Shown one piece after another: positions 24,504-34,200 of a stretch of 35,487 nucleotides of DNA. The position numbers and the translations under genes are program-made. Position 1 is the stretch's first letter. Every line of letters starts with the position of its first letter. A model generated the notes under the pieces. That model saw only the letters and a list, made by a program, of their open reading frames with translations. It made no database searches and was not told the origin of the DNA. Location of the stretch: NCBI RefSeq assembly GCF_016463295.1, contig NZ_JAEMRO010000018.1:1-35487 (forward strand), in the 5' to 3' direction. The stretch comes from Brevundimonas sp. (lineage in GTDB: Bacteria > Pseudomonadota > Alphaproteobacteria > Caulobacterales > Caulobacteraceae).

Positions 24504-26597
24504 GTGGACTATAAGACCCTCGTCATTCTGGGCGTCTTCGCCCCCCTGATCGGTGCCGCGATCGCCGGCTTCTTCGGCCGCCGCATCGGCAATACGGCGT
24601 CGCAGGCCGTCACGACCGGCCTGCTGTTCGTGTCCTGCGTCGTCGCCTGGATCGTCTTCGGCAACTGGACCTGGGGCGAGCTGGAGCCGTTCACAGTCAC
24701 CCTGGCACCCTTCATCAATGTCGGTGACTTTCAGTCCGACTGGGCCATCCGCATCGACGCCCTGTCGGCGACCATGCTGGTGGTGGTCACCACCGTGTCT
24801 TCCCTCGTGCACCTCTACAGCTGGGGCTATATGGCCGAGGACCCGGACAAGCCGCGGTTCTTCGCCTATCTGTCGCTGTTCACCTTCGCCATGCTGGCGC
24901 TGGTCACCGCCGCCGACTTCATGCAGCTGTTCTTCGGCTGGGAAGGGGTGGGGCTGGCGTCCTATCTGCTGATCGGCTTCTGGTTCAAGAAGCCCACGGC
25001 CAGCGCCGCCGCGATCAAGGCCTTCGTCGTCAACCGCGTCGGCGACTTCGGCTTTGCGCTGGGCATCATCACCGTCTTCTGGATGTTCGGCACGATCCAG
25101 TTCGCCGAACTCTTCCCGATGATCGCGGCCAAGGCCGGTACCGGCTGGGATTTCCTGGGCCACCGCTGGTCGGCGCTGGATCTGGCGGGTTTCCTGCTGT
25201 TCATCGGGGCGATGGGTAAGTCGGCGCAGTTCTTCCTGCACACCTGGCTGCCGGACGCCATGGAAGGCCCGACGCCGGTGTCGGCCCTGATCCACGCCGC
25301 GACCATGGTCACGGCCGGCGTCTATATGGTCTGCCTGCTGAGCCCTATCTACGAATACGCACCCGTCGCGGCCGGCATCATCGCCCTCATTGGGGCCATC
25401 ACCGCCATGTTCGCGGCGACCGTCGGCCTGATGCAGAACGACATCAAGCGGGTCATCGCCTATTCGACCTGTTCGCAGCTGGGCTACATGTTCTTCGCGG
25501 CGGGCGTCGGCGTCTACGAGTCCGCCATGTTCCACCTGTTCACCCACGCCTTCTTCAAGGCCCTGCTGTTCCTGGGTGCCGGCTCGGTGATCCATGGCAT
25601 GCATCACGAGCAGGACATGCGGAAGATGGGTGGGCTGTGGAAGCTGTTGCCCGTCACATATGCGGTCATGACCATCGGCACCATCGCCATCACCGGCCTG
25701 GGCATTCCCGGCGTCGGCGGCTTTGCGGGCTTCTATTCCAAGGATTCCATCATCGAGAGCGCCTATGCGGCAGCGATGACGGGACACAGCCCGTTCGGCC
25801 TGTTCGCCTTCTTCATCGGCATCGTGGCGGCGGGCCTGACGGCCTACTACTCCTGGCGTCTGGTCTTCATGACCTTCCACAACAAGCCGGTCTGGAAGGA
25901 AGAAGGCGCGCATCATCACGACGATCATGCCACCGACGCCCAGCTGGAAACCCACTCAGAGCCGCTGTCCGACGACGCACATGCCCACGACGATCACGCG
26001 CATGACGACCACGCCCATCACGGCCCGCTGAACCCGCACGAGAGCCCGTGGGTCATGCTGGTGCCGCTGATCCTGCTGTCCATCGGAGCCGTAGCCGCCG
26101 GTCTGGTCTTCGCGCCCAGCTTCATCGGGGATCACGAACATCACTTCTGGCGCGGGGCGATCTTTGTGTCCGAGGCCAACCACGTCCTGCACGAGAGCCA
26201 CTATGTGCCCACCTGGGTGAAGTGGTCGCCGCTGATCCTGACGCTGATCGGGACCGCCTTCGCCTTCTGGATCTATGTCCTGAAGGAAGGCATGGCCAAG
26301 CGGATGGCTGACAGGGGCGGGGTCATCCACGGCTTCCTGTACAACAAATGGTATTTCGACGAGCTGTACGCCTTCGTCTTCGTGCGCGGGGCCAAGGGGC
26401 TGGGTGACCTGTTCTGGAAGGTCGGCGACGTGAAGATCATCGACGGCGGCGGGCCTAATGGCGTCGCCTGGCTGTCGCGCCGGTTCGCCGGCGGTCTGGC
26501 CCGCTTCCAGTCCGGTCAGGTGTATTTCTACGCCTTCGTCATGCTGATCGGCCTGGTCGGTTTCCTGGCCTATGCCATCACTTCGTGGGGAGCCTGA
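24504..26597 (+). CDS. nuoL: NADH-quinone oxidoreductase subunit L
   Basis: NuoL (697 aa) is the distal antiporter-like subunit with about 16 transmembrane helices and the long lateral helix at its C-terminus. Hallmarks are [59 protein letters not shown] and [22 protein letters not shown], with the key Lys, His and Glu residues of the proton channel. Residues 470-506 form an unusual His/Asp-rich loop (12 His in 37 residues). The start is GTG 24504 with GAAGGG six bases upstream. Confidence 0.97.
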   Translation: MDYKTLVILGVFAPLIGAAIAGFFGRRIGNTASQAVTTGLLFVSCVVAWIVFGNWTWGELEPFTVTLAPFINVGDFQSDWAIRIDALSATMLVVVTTVSSLVHLYSWGYMAEDPDKPRFFAYLSLFTFAMLALVTAADFMQLFFGWEGVGLASYLLIGFWFKKPTASAAAIKAFVVNRVGDFGFALGIITVFWMFGTIQFAELFPMIAAKAGTGWDFLGHRWSALDLAGFLLFIGAMGKSAQFFLHTWLPDAMEGPTPVSALIHAATMVTAGVYMVCLLSPIYEYAPVAAGIIALIGAITAMFAATVGLMQNDIKRVIAYSTCSQLGYMFFAAGVGVYESAMFHLFTHAFFKALLFLGAGSVIHGMHHEQDMRKMGGLWKLLPVTYAVMTIGTIAITGLGIPGVGGFAGFYSKDSIIESAYAAAMTGHSPFGLFAFFIGIVAAGLTAYYSWRLVFMTFHNKPVWKEEGAHHHDDHATDAQLETHSEPLSDDAHAHDDHAHDDHAHHGPLNPHESPWVMLVPLILLSIGAVAAGLVFAPSFIGDHEHHFWRGAIFVSEANHVLHESHYVPTWVKWSPLILTLIGTAFAFWIYVLKEGMAKRMADRGGVIHGFLYNKWYFDELYAFVFVRGAKGLGDLFWKVGDVKIIDGGGPNGVAWLSRRFAGGLARFQSGQVYFYAFVMLIGLVGFLAYAITSWGA

Positions 26598-26599
26598 TC

Positions 26600-28087
26600 T
26601 TGCCCCAGATCCCCTTCATCCTCAGCCTCATCACCTTCCTGCCCCTGATCGGCGCGGGCGTGATCCTGCTGTCTCGCCTGTTCAACAAGGCCGGGGCCGA
26701 CAATGCCGCGCGCTGGATTGCCATGGGCACGACCCTGGTCACCCTGGCGCTGTCGGTCGTTCTGGTCGGCGCCTTCGATCAGTCCAGCGCGGCCTATCAG
26801 TTCGTGGAACGCTACGTCTGGTTCGTCGGCGCGGAATACCACATGGGCGTGGACGGGATTTCGATCCTGTTCGTGCTGCTGACGGCCTTCCTGATGCCGA
26901 TCTGCATCCTGGCCAGCTGGAAGACCATTACCGACCGCGTGGTCGAATACATGATCGCCTTCTTGGTGCTGGAGACGCTGGTCATCGGGGTCTTCACCTC
27001 GCTGGACCTGTTCCTGTTCTATATCTTCTTCGAGGGCACCCTGGTGCCGATGTTCCTGATCATCGGCATCTGGGGCGGGGCGAACCGCATCTACGCCTCG
27101 TACAAATTCTTCCTCTACACCCTGCTGGGGTCGGTGCTGATGCTGCTGGCCATGCTGTGGATGGCTCAGGATGCGGGCACGACCAGCATTCCGGCACTGA
27201 AGGAACACGTCTTTGACGCCCGCTATCAGCCCCTGCTGTGGCTGGCCTTCTTCGCCTCGTTTGCGGTCAAGATGCCAATGTGGCCGGTGCACACCTGGCT
27301 GCCCGACGCGCACGTTCAGGCTCCGACGGCGGGCTCGGTCATTCTGGCTGGCATTCTGCTGAAGCTGGGTGGCTACGGCTTTATCCTGTTTAACATACCG
27401 ATGTTCCCGCTGGCGTCGCAGATGTTCGCGCCGCTGGTGTTCGCTCTGTCGGTGATCGCCATCGTCTACACCTCGCTGGTCGCCTTCCGTCAGACGGACA
27501 TTAAGAAGCTGATCGCCTATTCGTCGGTGGCCCATATGGGCTTCGTGACCATGGGCATCTTCGCCGGCAATGACACGGGCGTGCAGGGCGCGGTGTTCCA
27601 GATGCTGAGCCATGGCCTGATCTCGGGCGCGCTCTTCCTGTGCGTCGGCGTCGTCTATGACCGGATGCACACGCGCGAGATCGCCTTCTACGGCGGCCTG
27701 ACAAATCGCATGCCATGGTTCGCGGCCATCTTCCTGATGTTCACCATGGCCAATGTCGGCCTGCCGGGCACCTCGGGCTTCATCGGGGAAATCCTGACGA
27801 TGACCGGCGTCTATCAGGTCTCGACCTGGGCGGCCTTCGTGGCGGCCTCGGGCGTCATCCTGTCGGCCATCTATGCCCTGACGCTGTATCGCAACGTCAT
27901 GTTCGGCGAGATCGTCAATCCGGCGCTGAAGACCATCGCCGACATCGACAAGCGCGAGCTGGCGCTGTTCGTGCCGCTGATCGTCGGCACCATCTGGCTG
28001 GGCGTCCAGCCGGGTCTGGTGCTGAACTATACCGCCGCCTCGGTCGAGGCGCTGACCGCCACCTATCGCGCTGTGATCGGCGGGTGA
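26600..28087 (+). CDS. nuoM: NADH-quinone oxidoreductase subunit M
   Basis: NuoM (495 aa from TTG 26600) is the second antiporter-like subunit, with about 14 helices. It shows [18 protein letters not shown] with the essential Glu, [44 protein letters not shown], and [12 protein letters not shown] prefer TTG 26600 because GGGGAG (26587-26592) lies seven bases upstream and the family N-terminus ([18 protein letters not shown]) follows. A GTG at 26585, inside nuoL, would add five residues but has no ribosome binding site. Confidence 0.96.
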   Translation: MPQIPFILSLITFLPLIGAGVILLSRLFNKAGADNAARWIAMGTTLVTLALSVVLVGAFDQSSAAYQFVERYVWFVGAEYHMGVDGISILFVLLTAFLMPICILASWKTITDRVVEYMIAFLVLETLVIGVFTSLDLFLFYIFFEGTLVPMFLIIGIWGGANRIYASYKFFLYTLLGSVLMLLAMLWMAQDAGTTSIPALKEHVFDARYQPLLWLAFFASFAVKMPMWPVHTWLPDAHVQAPTAGSVILAGILLKLGGYGFILFNIPMFPLASQMFAPLVFALSVIAIVYTSLVAFRQTDIKKLIAYSSVAHMGFVTMGIFAGNDTGVQGAVFQMLSHGLISGALFLCVGVVYDRMHTREIAFYGGLTNRMPWFAAIFLMFTMANVGLPGTSGFIGEILTMTGVYQVSTWAAFVAASGVILSAIYALTLYRNVMFGEIVNPALKTIADIDKRELALFVPLIVGTIWLGVQPGLVLNYTAASVEALTATYRAVIGG

Positions 28088-28094
28088 GACCATC

Positions 28095-29537
28095 ATGCAA
28101 GATCTGATTCCCGCCCTTCATCTGTCCGCGCCCGAGGGCACGCTCGCCGTCGGTGGGCTGGTGCTGCTGATGATCGGGGCTTTCCTGGGCGAGAAGAGCG
28201 CCCGTCTGGTCTCGATCCTGTCGGTCGCCCTGCTGGTCGCTGCCACCGCCGTGACAGTCACCGGCCCGCTGGGTCAGGCCTTCAACGGCGCCTATGTGGC
28301 CGATCCGCTGGCCGTCTACGGCAAGGCGATCATCTTCCTGTCCAGCGCGGTCTGCATCGTACTGGGCGGCGGCTGGATGCAACGCGCTCGGATCGCGCGC
28401 TTCGAATATCCCATTCTGATCGTTCTGGCCTCGGCCGGCATGGGCATGATGGCGTCGTCAGGCGACCTGATCTCTATGTATGTCGGGATCGAGCTGCATT
28501 CGCTGGCCCTGTATGTGCTGGCGGCCTTCCACCGCGACGACCTGAAGGCGTCGGAGGCGGGGCTTAAGTATTTCGTGCTGGGCGCGCTGTCGTCCGGCCT
28601 TCTGCTGTACGGGGCCAGCCTGGTCTACGGCTTCACCGGCTCGATGAACTTTCAGGAAATCGCGGCCTATGCGGTCCAGAACCCGTCGGTGGGTCTGGTT
28701 TTCGGCCTGGTCTTCGTGATCTGCGGTCTGGCGTTCAAGATTTCGGCCGCGCCGTTCCACATGTGGACGCCCGACGTCTATGAGGGCGCGCCGACACCGG
28801 TCGTGGCCCTGTTCGCCACGGCACCCAAGATGGCGGCCATGGTTCTGGTCGCACGGGTCCTGATCGACGGCTTTGCCGGGTCACACGACCAGTGGGCCCA
28901 GGTGCTGGTGCTGATCTCGCTGATCTCGTTCGCCGTCGGTGCGTTCGGCGGTCTGGCGCAGAAGAATATCCAGCGCCTGCTGGCCTATTCCTCGATCGCC
29001 AACATCGGCTACGCCCTGCTGGGCATCACGGCGGGGACGGAAGCGGGCCTTCAGGCCATGTTGATGTTTATGACCCTGTATGTGGTCGATCAGCTGGGCT
29101 TCTTCGCCATCCTTCTGTCGCTGTCCAAGGGCGGCAAGCCGGTGCGCACTATCGCCGATCTGGCGGGGCTGAGGCGGACGCGGCCGGTGACGGCCATCGC
29201 CCTGACCGTGCTGTCGCTGTCGGTTCTGGGCATGCCGCCGTTCTCGGGCTTCTGGGGCAAATACTATGTCTTCGGTGCCGCCGTGGACGCGGGCTACTGG
29301 ATGGTGGCGACTGCCGGTCTGGTGGCCTCGGTCGTGGCTGCCTTCTACTATCTGCGGATCATCAAGCTGATGTGGTTCGATCCGCCGGTGGACGAGGTGC
29401 CGTTCGATGCAGCACCGGTCGAGGCCAGGACCATCGCCGTTGCCGGTGCCGCCTTTGCCTTTCCGCTGGTCATCGTCGGCCTGACGTGGATCGAGCCGCT
29501 GAGCCGCGTTGCCGCGACCAGCTTCAACGCCGGCTAG
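28095..29537 (+). CDS. nuoN: NADH-quinone oxidoreductase subunit N
   Basis: NuoN (480 aa) is the third antiporter-like subunit, with about 14 helices, next to NuoK. Typical stretches are MYVGIELHSLALYVLAAFHRDDLKASEAGLKYFVLGALSSGLLLYGASLVYGFTG, FKISAAPFHMWTPDVYEGAPTPVVALFATAPKMAA and LAYSSIANIGYALLGI. It begins seven bases after nuoM and closes the set of 14 nuo genes. The birA start follows one base after the stop, so transcription probably continues. Confidence 0.97.
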   Translation: MQDLIPALHLSAPEGTLAVGGLVLLMIGAFLGEKSARLVSILSVALLVAATAVTVTGPLGQAFNGAYVADPLAVYGKAIIFLSSAVCIVLGGGWMQRARIARFEYPILIVLASAGMGMMASSGDLISMYVGIELHSLALYVLAAFHRDDLKASEAGLKYFVLGALSSGLLLYGASLVYGFTGSMNFQEIAAYAVQNPSVGLVFGLVFVICGLAFKISAAPFHMWTPDVYEGAPTPVVALFATAPKMAAMVLVARVLIDGFAGSHDQWAQVLVLISLISFAVGAFGGLAQKNIQRLLAYSSIANIGYALLGITAGTEAGLQAMLMFMTLYVVDQLGFFAILLSLSKGGKPVRTIADLAGLRRTRPVTAIALTVLSLSVLGMPPFSGFWGKYYVFGAAVDAGYWMVATAGLVASVVAAFYYLRIIKLMWFDPPVDEVPFDAAPVEARTIAVAGAAFAFPLVIVGLTWIEPLSRVAATSFNAG

Positions 29538-29538
29538 G

Positions 29539-30288
29539 GTGGACGCGGCCCCCGTCCTGCTGTTCGACCAGCTCGACTCGACCAATGCCGAGGCGCGGCG
29601 TCGGGCCGAGGCAGGGGAGGCGGGGCCGCTGTGGATCACCACCCGTCGTCAGACGCAGGGCCGTGGGCGCCGCGGCCGGGAATGGGCCAGCCAGGATGGC
29701 AATCTGTTCGCCACCCTGCTTCACGTTGTGACCAAGTCGCCCGCCGAGGCGGCACAGATCACCTTCATCGCGGCCCTGGCCGTGGCCGATCTGCTGGACC
29801 GCTATGCGCCGCCGTCGCTGGTCACGATCAAATGGCCCAATGATGTGATGCTGGCGGGCGTGAAGGCCTCGGGCATTCTGGTCGAGTCCGGCGCGCATGC
29901 GTCCGGTGGCCTGTGGCTGGCGGTCGGGATCGGCGTCAACCTGTCCCATGCGCCGCAGGGGACCGAGCGGCCGGCGGCGGCCCTGGTCGATCACCTGGCC
30001 GCAGATGTCGCCGCGCCGCCGGCCATTGAGGTAGCGTCGCGCCAACTCGCGGATGTTTTTGCCGTCTGGCTGCACCGCTGGGACACGCTGGGTTTTCAGC
30101 CCATCCTCGACGCCTGGGCCGCCCGCACGCCGGGGCTCGATGGTCCTGCCATAGCGCGCCTGGGGCATGAAACGGTCGAGGGCCTGGCCGAGGGGGTGGC
30201 CGCTGACGGTGCCCTGAAACTGCGACTGGGCGACGGATCGCTGCGGCTGATTTCCGCCGGCGACGTCTTCTTCGGAGAGGCTGCCTGA
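29539..30288 (+). CDS. birA: Biotin-[acetyl-CoA-carboxylase] ligase (monofunctional BirA)
   Basis: BirA (249 aa) activates biotin with ATP and attaches it to the biotin carrier protein of acetyl-CoA carboxylase. DQLDSTNAEARR (10-21) starts the catalytic domain. The ATP/biotin loop is GRGRRGREW (41-49), and the biotin-site lysine region is KWPNDV (98-103). A small C-terminal SH3-like domain follows (about 200-249). The N-terminal helix-turn-helix of E. coli BirA is absent, so it should not act as a repressor. GTG 29539 follows the nuoN stop; a TTG at 29509 inside nuoN is a less likely start. Confidence 0.93.
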   Translation: MDAAPVLLFDQLDSTNAEARRRAEAGEAGPLWITTRRQTQGRGRRGREWASQDGNLFATLLHVVTKSPAEAAQITFIAALAVADLLDRYAPPSLVTIKWPNDVMLAGVKASGILVESGAHASGGLWLAVGIGVNLSHAPQGTERPAAALVDHLAADVAAPPAIEVASRQLADVFAVWLHRWDTLGFQPILDAWAARTPGLDGPAIARLGHETVEGLAEGVAADGALKLRLGDGSLRLISAGDVFFGEAA

Positions 30289-30752
30289 TGATGAAGGGGA
30301 GCTGTATCTGCGGCGCGGTAACAGTGACTTTGCCAGGCACCGTGACGGAAGTCGGAACCTGCCATTGCGAGATGTGCCGCCGTTGGTGCAGTGGCCCGTG
30401 GATGTCATTACAGGCACCACCGGACACGCACCTGGAGGGGACCGCCCTGCGCGTCTATCGGTCCAGTGGGTTCGCGGAACGTGGCTTTTGCGGAGAGTGT
30501 GGATCCAATGTCTTCCATCGACCTGTAGATGGACCTGAATTGGCTGTGTCCGCTGGATTGTTCGACCCAAAAAACTTTACGCTTCGCCGTGAAATCTTTG
30601 TCGACCGCCGTCCCGCATTCTACGGCTTTACGGACAGCACCGAGAAAATGACCTCAGTCGATATGGCGTGGGCGTGGGCACCCAAGCTGATTGCGCGTCG
30701 TTTAAGTCGCTGGTGGCATAGTCTGCGTCGTCTAAAGAATGAGGCTGCCTGA
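30288..30752 (+). CDS. GFA-family zinc-binding protein (CENP-V/GFA domain)
   Basis: A 154-residue protein of the glutathione-dependent formaldehyde-activating (GFA) family, a small zinc-binding fold. Its zinc ligands are visible: C6 and C8 (CICGAV), C25, C27 and C30 (CHCEMCRRW), and C68 and C71 ([10 protein letters not shown]). Many family members have no proven formaldehyde role, so the function remains open. The basic C-terminus ([19 protein letters not shown]) is unusual and might touch membrane or nucleic acid. Base composition is more A/T-rich than birA and coaX, although overlapping stops and starts tie it to both. Confidence 0.9.
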   Translation: MMKGSCICGAVTVTLPGTVTEVGTCHCEMCRRWCSGPWMSLQAPPDTHLEGTALRVYRSSGFAERGFCGECGSNVFHRPVDGPELAVSAGLFDPKNFTLRREIFVDRRPAFYGFTDSTEKMTSVDMAWAWAPKLIARRLSRWWHSLRRLKNEAA

Positions 30753-31531
30753 TGCTGCTGGCGATCGAGCAAGGCAATACCAACACCCTGTTTGCGATCC
30801 ATGACGGGTCCGATTGGATCGCCCAGTGGCGCACCTCGACCTATGCCAACCGCACGGCGGATGAATATGCCGTCTGGCTGCATCAGCTGCTGACCATGCG
30901 CGATCTGTCGATCAGCCAGCTGGACGGCTGCATCATCTCCAGCGTGGTGCCCCAGTCGATCTTCAACCTGCGTAATCTGGCGCGGCGATATTTGAACGTC
31001 GAACCCATGGTCATCGGCGAGAACGTCGACCTGGGCATCGCCGCGCGCATCGACAAGCCCAGCGAGGCGGGGGCCGATCGGCTGGTCAATGCCATCGGGG
31101 CGCATCTGGTCTATCCCGGCGACCTGATCGTGATCGACAGCGGTACAGCGACCACCTTCGATGTCGTGGCCGCCGATGGCGCGTTCGAGGGCGGGATCAT
31201 CGCGCCCGGCGTCAACCTGTCGCTACAGGCCCTGCACGAGGCCGCCGCAATGTTGCCCCGCATCGCCATTCAAAAGCCTGCGAAAGTCATCGGCAAGGAT
31301 ACCGTCTCCAATATGCAGTCGGGCGTCTTCTGGGGCTATATCGCCCTGATCGAAGGCCTGGTGGCGCGCATGAAAGACGAGTGGGGCGCGCCCATGACCG
31401 TCATCGGAACGGGCGGCGTGGCCAGCCTGTTCGAGGGCGCAACGAATTCAATCGACCGGTTCGATCCGGACCTGACCATCCGCGGCCTGCTGGAAATCTG
31501 GCGGCGGAACACTCCCCCCAAGGACACATGA
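30752..31531 (+). CDS. coaX: Type III pantothenate kinase
   Basis: CoaX (259 aa) performs the first step of coenzyme A synthesis, phosphorylating pantothenate. It has the ASKHA fold: phosphate loop EQGNTNT (6-12), pantothenate/catalytic region EAGADR (105-110, with the catalytic Asp), and [11 protein letters not shown] (129-139). Many type III enzymes begin the first motif with Asp (DxGNT); here it is Glu, which I recall in alphaproteobacterial relatives. ATG 30752 overlaps the upstream stop. The last codons overlap the rnj start (ATGA). Confidence 0.95.
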   Translation: MLLAIEQGNTNTLFAIHDGSDWIAQWRTSTYANRTADEYAVWLHQLLTMRDLSISQLDGCIISSVVPQSIFNLRNLARRYLNVEPMVIGENVDLGIAARIDKPSEAGADRLVNAIGAHLVYPGDLIVIDSGTATTFDVVAADGAFEGGIIAPGVNLSLQALHEAAAMLPRIAIQKPAKVIGKDTVSNMQSGVFWGYIALIEGLVARMKDEWGAPMTVIGTGGVASLFEGATNSIDRFDPDLTIRGLLEIWRRNTPPKDT

Positions 31532-33204
31532 AAAACAACACAAACGACGAACTCGTCTTCGTGCCGCTGGGCGGTTCTGGCGAAATCGGCATGAATCTGA
31601 ATGTCTACGGCTATGGGCCGGAGGCGAACCGAGAATATCTGATCGTCGACGTGGGCGTGACCTTTGGCGACCTGTCGACCCCAGGGGTCGATGTGATCGT
31701 CCCCGATCCGGAGTTTCTGGACGGCGAGACGATCCGCGGCATCGTCCTGACCCACGCGCATGAGGATCACATCGGTGCGCTGGGCTGGCTGTGGACGCGC
31801 ATCAAGGCTCCGATCTATGCGACGCCCTTCACCGCCTTCCTGATCCGCGAAAAACTGCGCGAGGCGGGGGTGCTGGATCAGGTGAAGATCATCGAGGTGC
31901 CGCTGTCGGGCACCGTCGACCTGGGCCCGTTCCAGGTGACGATGATCACCATGACCCACTCGATCGCCGAGCCGAATGCCCTGGCTATCAAGACGCCGCT
32001 GGGCACCGTGCTGCACACCGGCGACTGGAAGCTGGACCCCACGCCCGTCATCGGCCAACCGACCGACATCGCGGCCATCACCAAGCTTGGCGACGAAGGC
32101 CTGCTGGCCATGGTCTGCGATTCCACCAACGTCTTCGTCGAAGGCCAGGCGGGATCGGAGCTGGACGCCCAGGCCGGTCTGATCGAATTGATCGGCAGTC
32201 TGAAGAAGGGGCGCATCGCCGTCGGCTGCTTTGCCTCCAACGTGGCGCGCATGGTCAGTGTGATGAAGGCCGCGCAACTGGCCGGGCGCCGCGTCGCCTT
32301 GGCCGGGCGGTCGATGCACAAGATCACGGCGGCGGCGAAACACGTCGGCCTGTTCGGTGAGAGCCAGCGCATCCTGTCTGAGGAAGAGGCCCGGGTCTGG
32401 CCAGCCGACGAAATCCTGTACCTCTGCACCGGCAGCCAAGGTGAGGATCGCGCCGCCCTGTCCCGCGCCTCGCAGGGAACCCACCCGGTCATCAAACTGG
32501 GTCTGGGCGATCACTGCATCTTTTCGTCGCGGGTCATCCCCGGCAACGAACTGGCCATTGCGGCCTTGCAGGACCGGCTCGCCGATCGCGGGGTGCGGCT
32601 CTATACCGAGAAGGACCATCCGCACGTCCACGTCTCGGGACACCCCTGCCGGGACGAGATGAAGCAGATGTATGCCTGGGCGCGGCCGAAGATCGCCGTG
32701 CCCACCCACGGCATGCGCCGCCACCTGGCCGAACACGCCAACCTGGCCAAGGATCTGGGTGTGGCGGAGACCGTGCAGCCTCGCAACGGCGACATGGTGC
32801 GCCTGGCCCCTGGACCCGCCGCCATTATTGACGAGGTTCCGAGCGGTCGCCTGTATGTCGACGGCGGGCGTCTGGTCACCGAACAGGGCGAGGCGATGCA
32901 CGAGCGTCGTCACGCCTCCAACAACGGCGTGCTGATCGTCAGCTTCGCGATGGACAAGCGCGGCAAGATCGTCAGCGACATCGACGTCCGCTCCATCGGC
33001 CTGCCGGGGGACGCAGAGCGTCCGCTGGGCGATGCGCTGGACGATCTGGCCGAACGGGTCGAGGTCGCAGTCGGCAAGCTGAAGGGCGAGGCGCTGGAGG
33101 ATGAACTGGTCATCGAGCAGGCTGTGTCGCGCGCCCTCAAGAAGGCCAGCCAGCAGATCTGGGATCGTCGCCCCATCGTGGAGACGGTGATTCTGCGGCT
33201 CTAG
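31528..33204 (+). CDS. rnj: Ribonuclease J (metallo-beta-lactamase/beta-CASP family)
   Basis: A 558-residue ribonuclease J with 5'-exo- and/or endonuclease activity in rRNA maturation and mRNA turnover. The metallo-beta-lactamase motif is [13 protein letters not shown] (H76, H78, D80, H81). Later metal-site segments are [10 protein letters not shown] and the beta-CASP motifs ([43 protein letters not shown]). The C-terminal domain (about 455-558) resembles other RNase J dimerisation tails. The start is ATG 31528 inside the coaX stop. The coaX-rnj arrangement is a familiar alphaproteobacterial neighbourhood. Confidence 0.95.
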   Translation: MKNNTNDELVFVPLGGSGEIGMNLNVYGYGPEANREYLIVDVGVTFGDLSTPGVDVIVPDPEFLDGETIRGIVLTHAHEDHIGALGWLWTRIKAPIYATPFTAFLIREKLREAGVLDQVKIIEVPLSGTVDLGPFQVTMITMTHSIAEPNALAIKTPLGTVLHTGDWKLDPTPVIGQPTDIAAITKLGDEGLLAMVCDSTNVFVEGQAGSELDAQAGLIELIGSLKKGRIAVGCFASNVARMVSVMKAAQLAGRRVALAGRSMHKITAAAKHVGLFGESQRILSEEEARVWPADEILYLCTGSQGEDRAALSRASQGTHPVIKLGLGDHCIFSSRVIPGNELAIAALQDRLADRGVRLYTEKDHPHVHVSGHPCRDEMKQMYAWARPKIAVPTHGMRRHLAEHANLAKDLGVAETVQPRNGDMVRLAPGPAAIIDEVPSGRLYVDGGRLVTEQGEAMHERRHASNNGVLIVSFAMDKRGKIVSDIDVRSIGLPGDAERPLGDALDDLAERVEVAVGKLKGEALEDELVIEQAVSRALKKASQQIWDRRPIVETVILRL

Positions 33205-33215
33205 GGGCCAATGCG

Positions 33216-34136
33216 ATGGGCGGGCGCGAACGGATCAAGGCGAGCGGTACCAAGGCTTTGGAGCGCGTTCGGCATGCGCGCCATCCGCTGCATGGCTGGC
33301 GCAAATGGGCGCTGATCCTGTTTCAGGCTCTCGTGGGTCTCGTCGTTCTGTTCGCCGTGGTGAACCTGACGCTCAGCCTGACCACTTTTCGCGGCAGTAA
33401 TCCCGCCGATCGGATGGTCGACGAGGTGCGGGGCCTTTGGTTCAGTCCTGCGGATGGTCGCGCCGTCTCGGCTGAGGCCTTTGTCGCGGTGCATGGCGAG
33501 GAGCTTGGACCCGATCCGTCCGCTGAGGCCATTCGCGGATACTTCGAGCATGAAGCGGAACAGGGCGTGTTCCTGCTGGACCATGTCATGGCCGACTACA
33601 TCGTGAAGCGGTTCGGGCGGATCGACAGCCGGACCGTGCCTTCGGGCGTCTATGTCGGGGCGCATGCTCTGGGTCCGGACGGCGACCCTTGGGTGCGCAT
33701 CACCAAATGGCCGGCGCATTATCTGATGTTCCCGCGCCACGCCTATATTCTGGTGGTACCAGAGGAGGGGCCGGCCATCGCCTTTTCCGCCAGCCAGAAT
33801 GCCAAGTTCGATCCCGACCTGCCCGACGGCGACCGTCTGGGCGCACGGATCGCCTCCTATGATCCCGACGCCTATGACTTTCCCAGCTCGGGTCAGGCCC
33901 TGCATGAGATGACGCTGATCACCAGGGATCCAGCCGAGGTCGCCGCGGCACCCGCCGATCTGGCCCGGGCGAGAGCCGAGCTTGACGCCAGCGGCCTGCG
34001 CTACGGCCTGCTGGCCCCCAATTCCAACACGGTTGTCGGCTGTGTTCTGGAGCGGTCGGGCGCCATGACGGCGGAACAGCGTAGCCGCATCCTGCTGGCG
34101 GTGCGGGCGCCGGGAATCGGCGCCGACTGCTGGTAG
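33216..34136 (+). CDS. Membrane-anchored protein of unknown function (306 aa)
   Basis: A 306-residue protein with a basic N-terminus (1-30), a single transmembrane helix (about 31-55, WALILFQALVGLVVLFAVVNLTLSL) and a large domain of about 250 residues that probably faces the periplasm. The domain has several short motifs (RMVDEVRGLWFS, VRITKWPAHYLMFPRHAYILVVPEEG, SNTVVGCVLER) but no family I can name. The two cysteines are near the C-terminus (VVGCVLE and GADCW). It begins 11 bases after rnj, so it may share that transcript, and it ends just before the pyrH promoter. Confidence 0.82.
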   Translation: MGGRERIKASGTKALERVRHARHPLHGWRKWALILFQALVGLVVLFAVVNLTLSLTTFRGSNPADRMVDEVRGLWFSPADGRAVSAEAFVAVHGEELGPDPSAEAIRGYFEHEAEQGVFLLDHVMADYIVKRFGRIDSRTVPSGVYVGAHALGPDGDPWVRITKWPAHYLMFPRHAYILVVPEEGPAIAFSASQNAKFDPDLPDGDRLGARIASYDPDAYDFPSSGQALHEMTLITRDPAEVAAAPADLARARAELDASGLRYGLLAPNSNTVVGCVLERSGAMTAEQRSRILLAVRAPGIGADCW

Positions 34137-34139
34137 GCT

Positions 34140-34178
34140 TTGAATCCCGGCGCAGGCCTACCTATAAGGAGCCGAATC
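34140..34178 (+). promoter_or_regulatory. Candidate pyrH promoter with two GANTC methylation sites
   Basis: TTGAATC (34140-34146), 14 bases, then CCTATAAG (34161-34168); in E. coli terms this is TTGAAT-N17-TATAAG, a good match. One GAATC overlaps the -35 box (34142-34146), and a second (34174-34178) covers the predicted start point. Both lie in near-identical 11-base repeats (GAATCCCGGCG and GAATCCCGCCG). The leader to ATG 34201 is about 26 bases. Confidence 0.6.
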
Positions 34179-34200
34179 CCGCCGCCCCAAGGTTCCAAGC

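Noticed and set aside
24351..28096. Very long open frames on the minus strand (24351-25955 and 26570-28096), and others at 15124-16476, 1698-2705 and 19350-20804
   Set aside because: They lie fully opposite strongly recognised genes (nuoL, nuoM, nuoD, sufD, nuoG). Their translations are rich in Arg, Gln, His and Asp without domain patterns, as expected for shadows in high-GC DNA.
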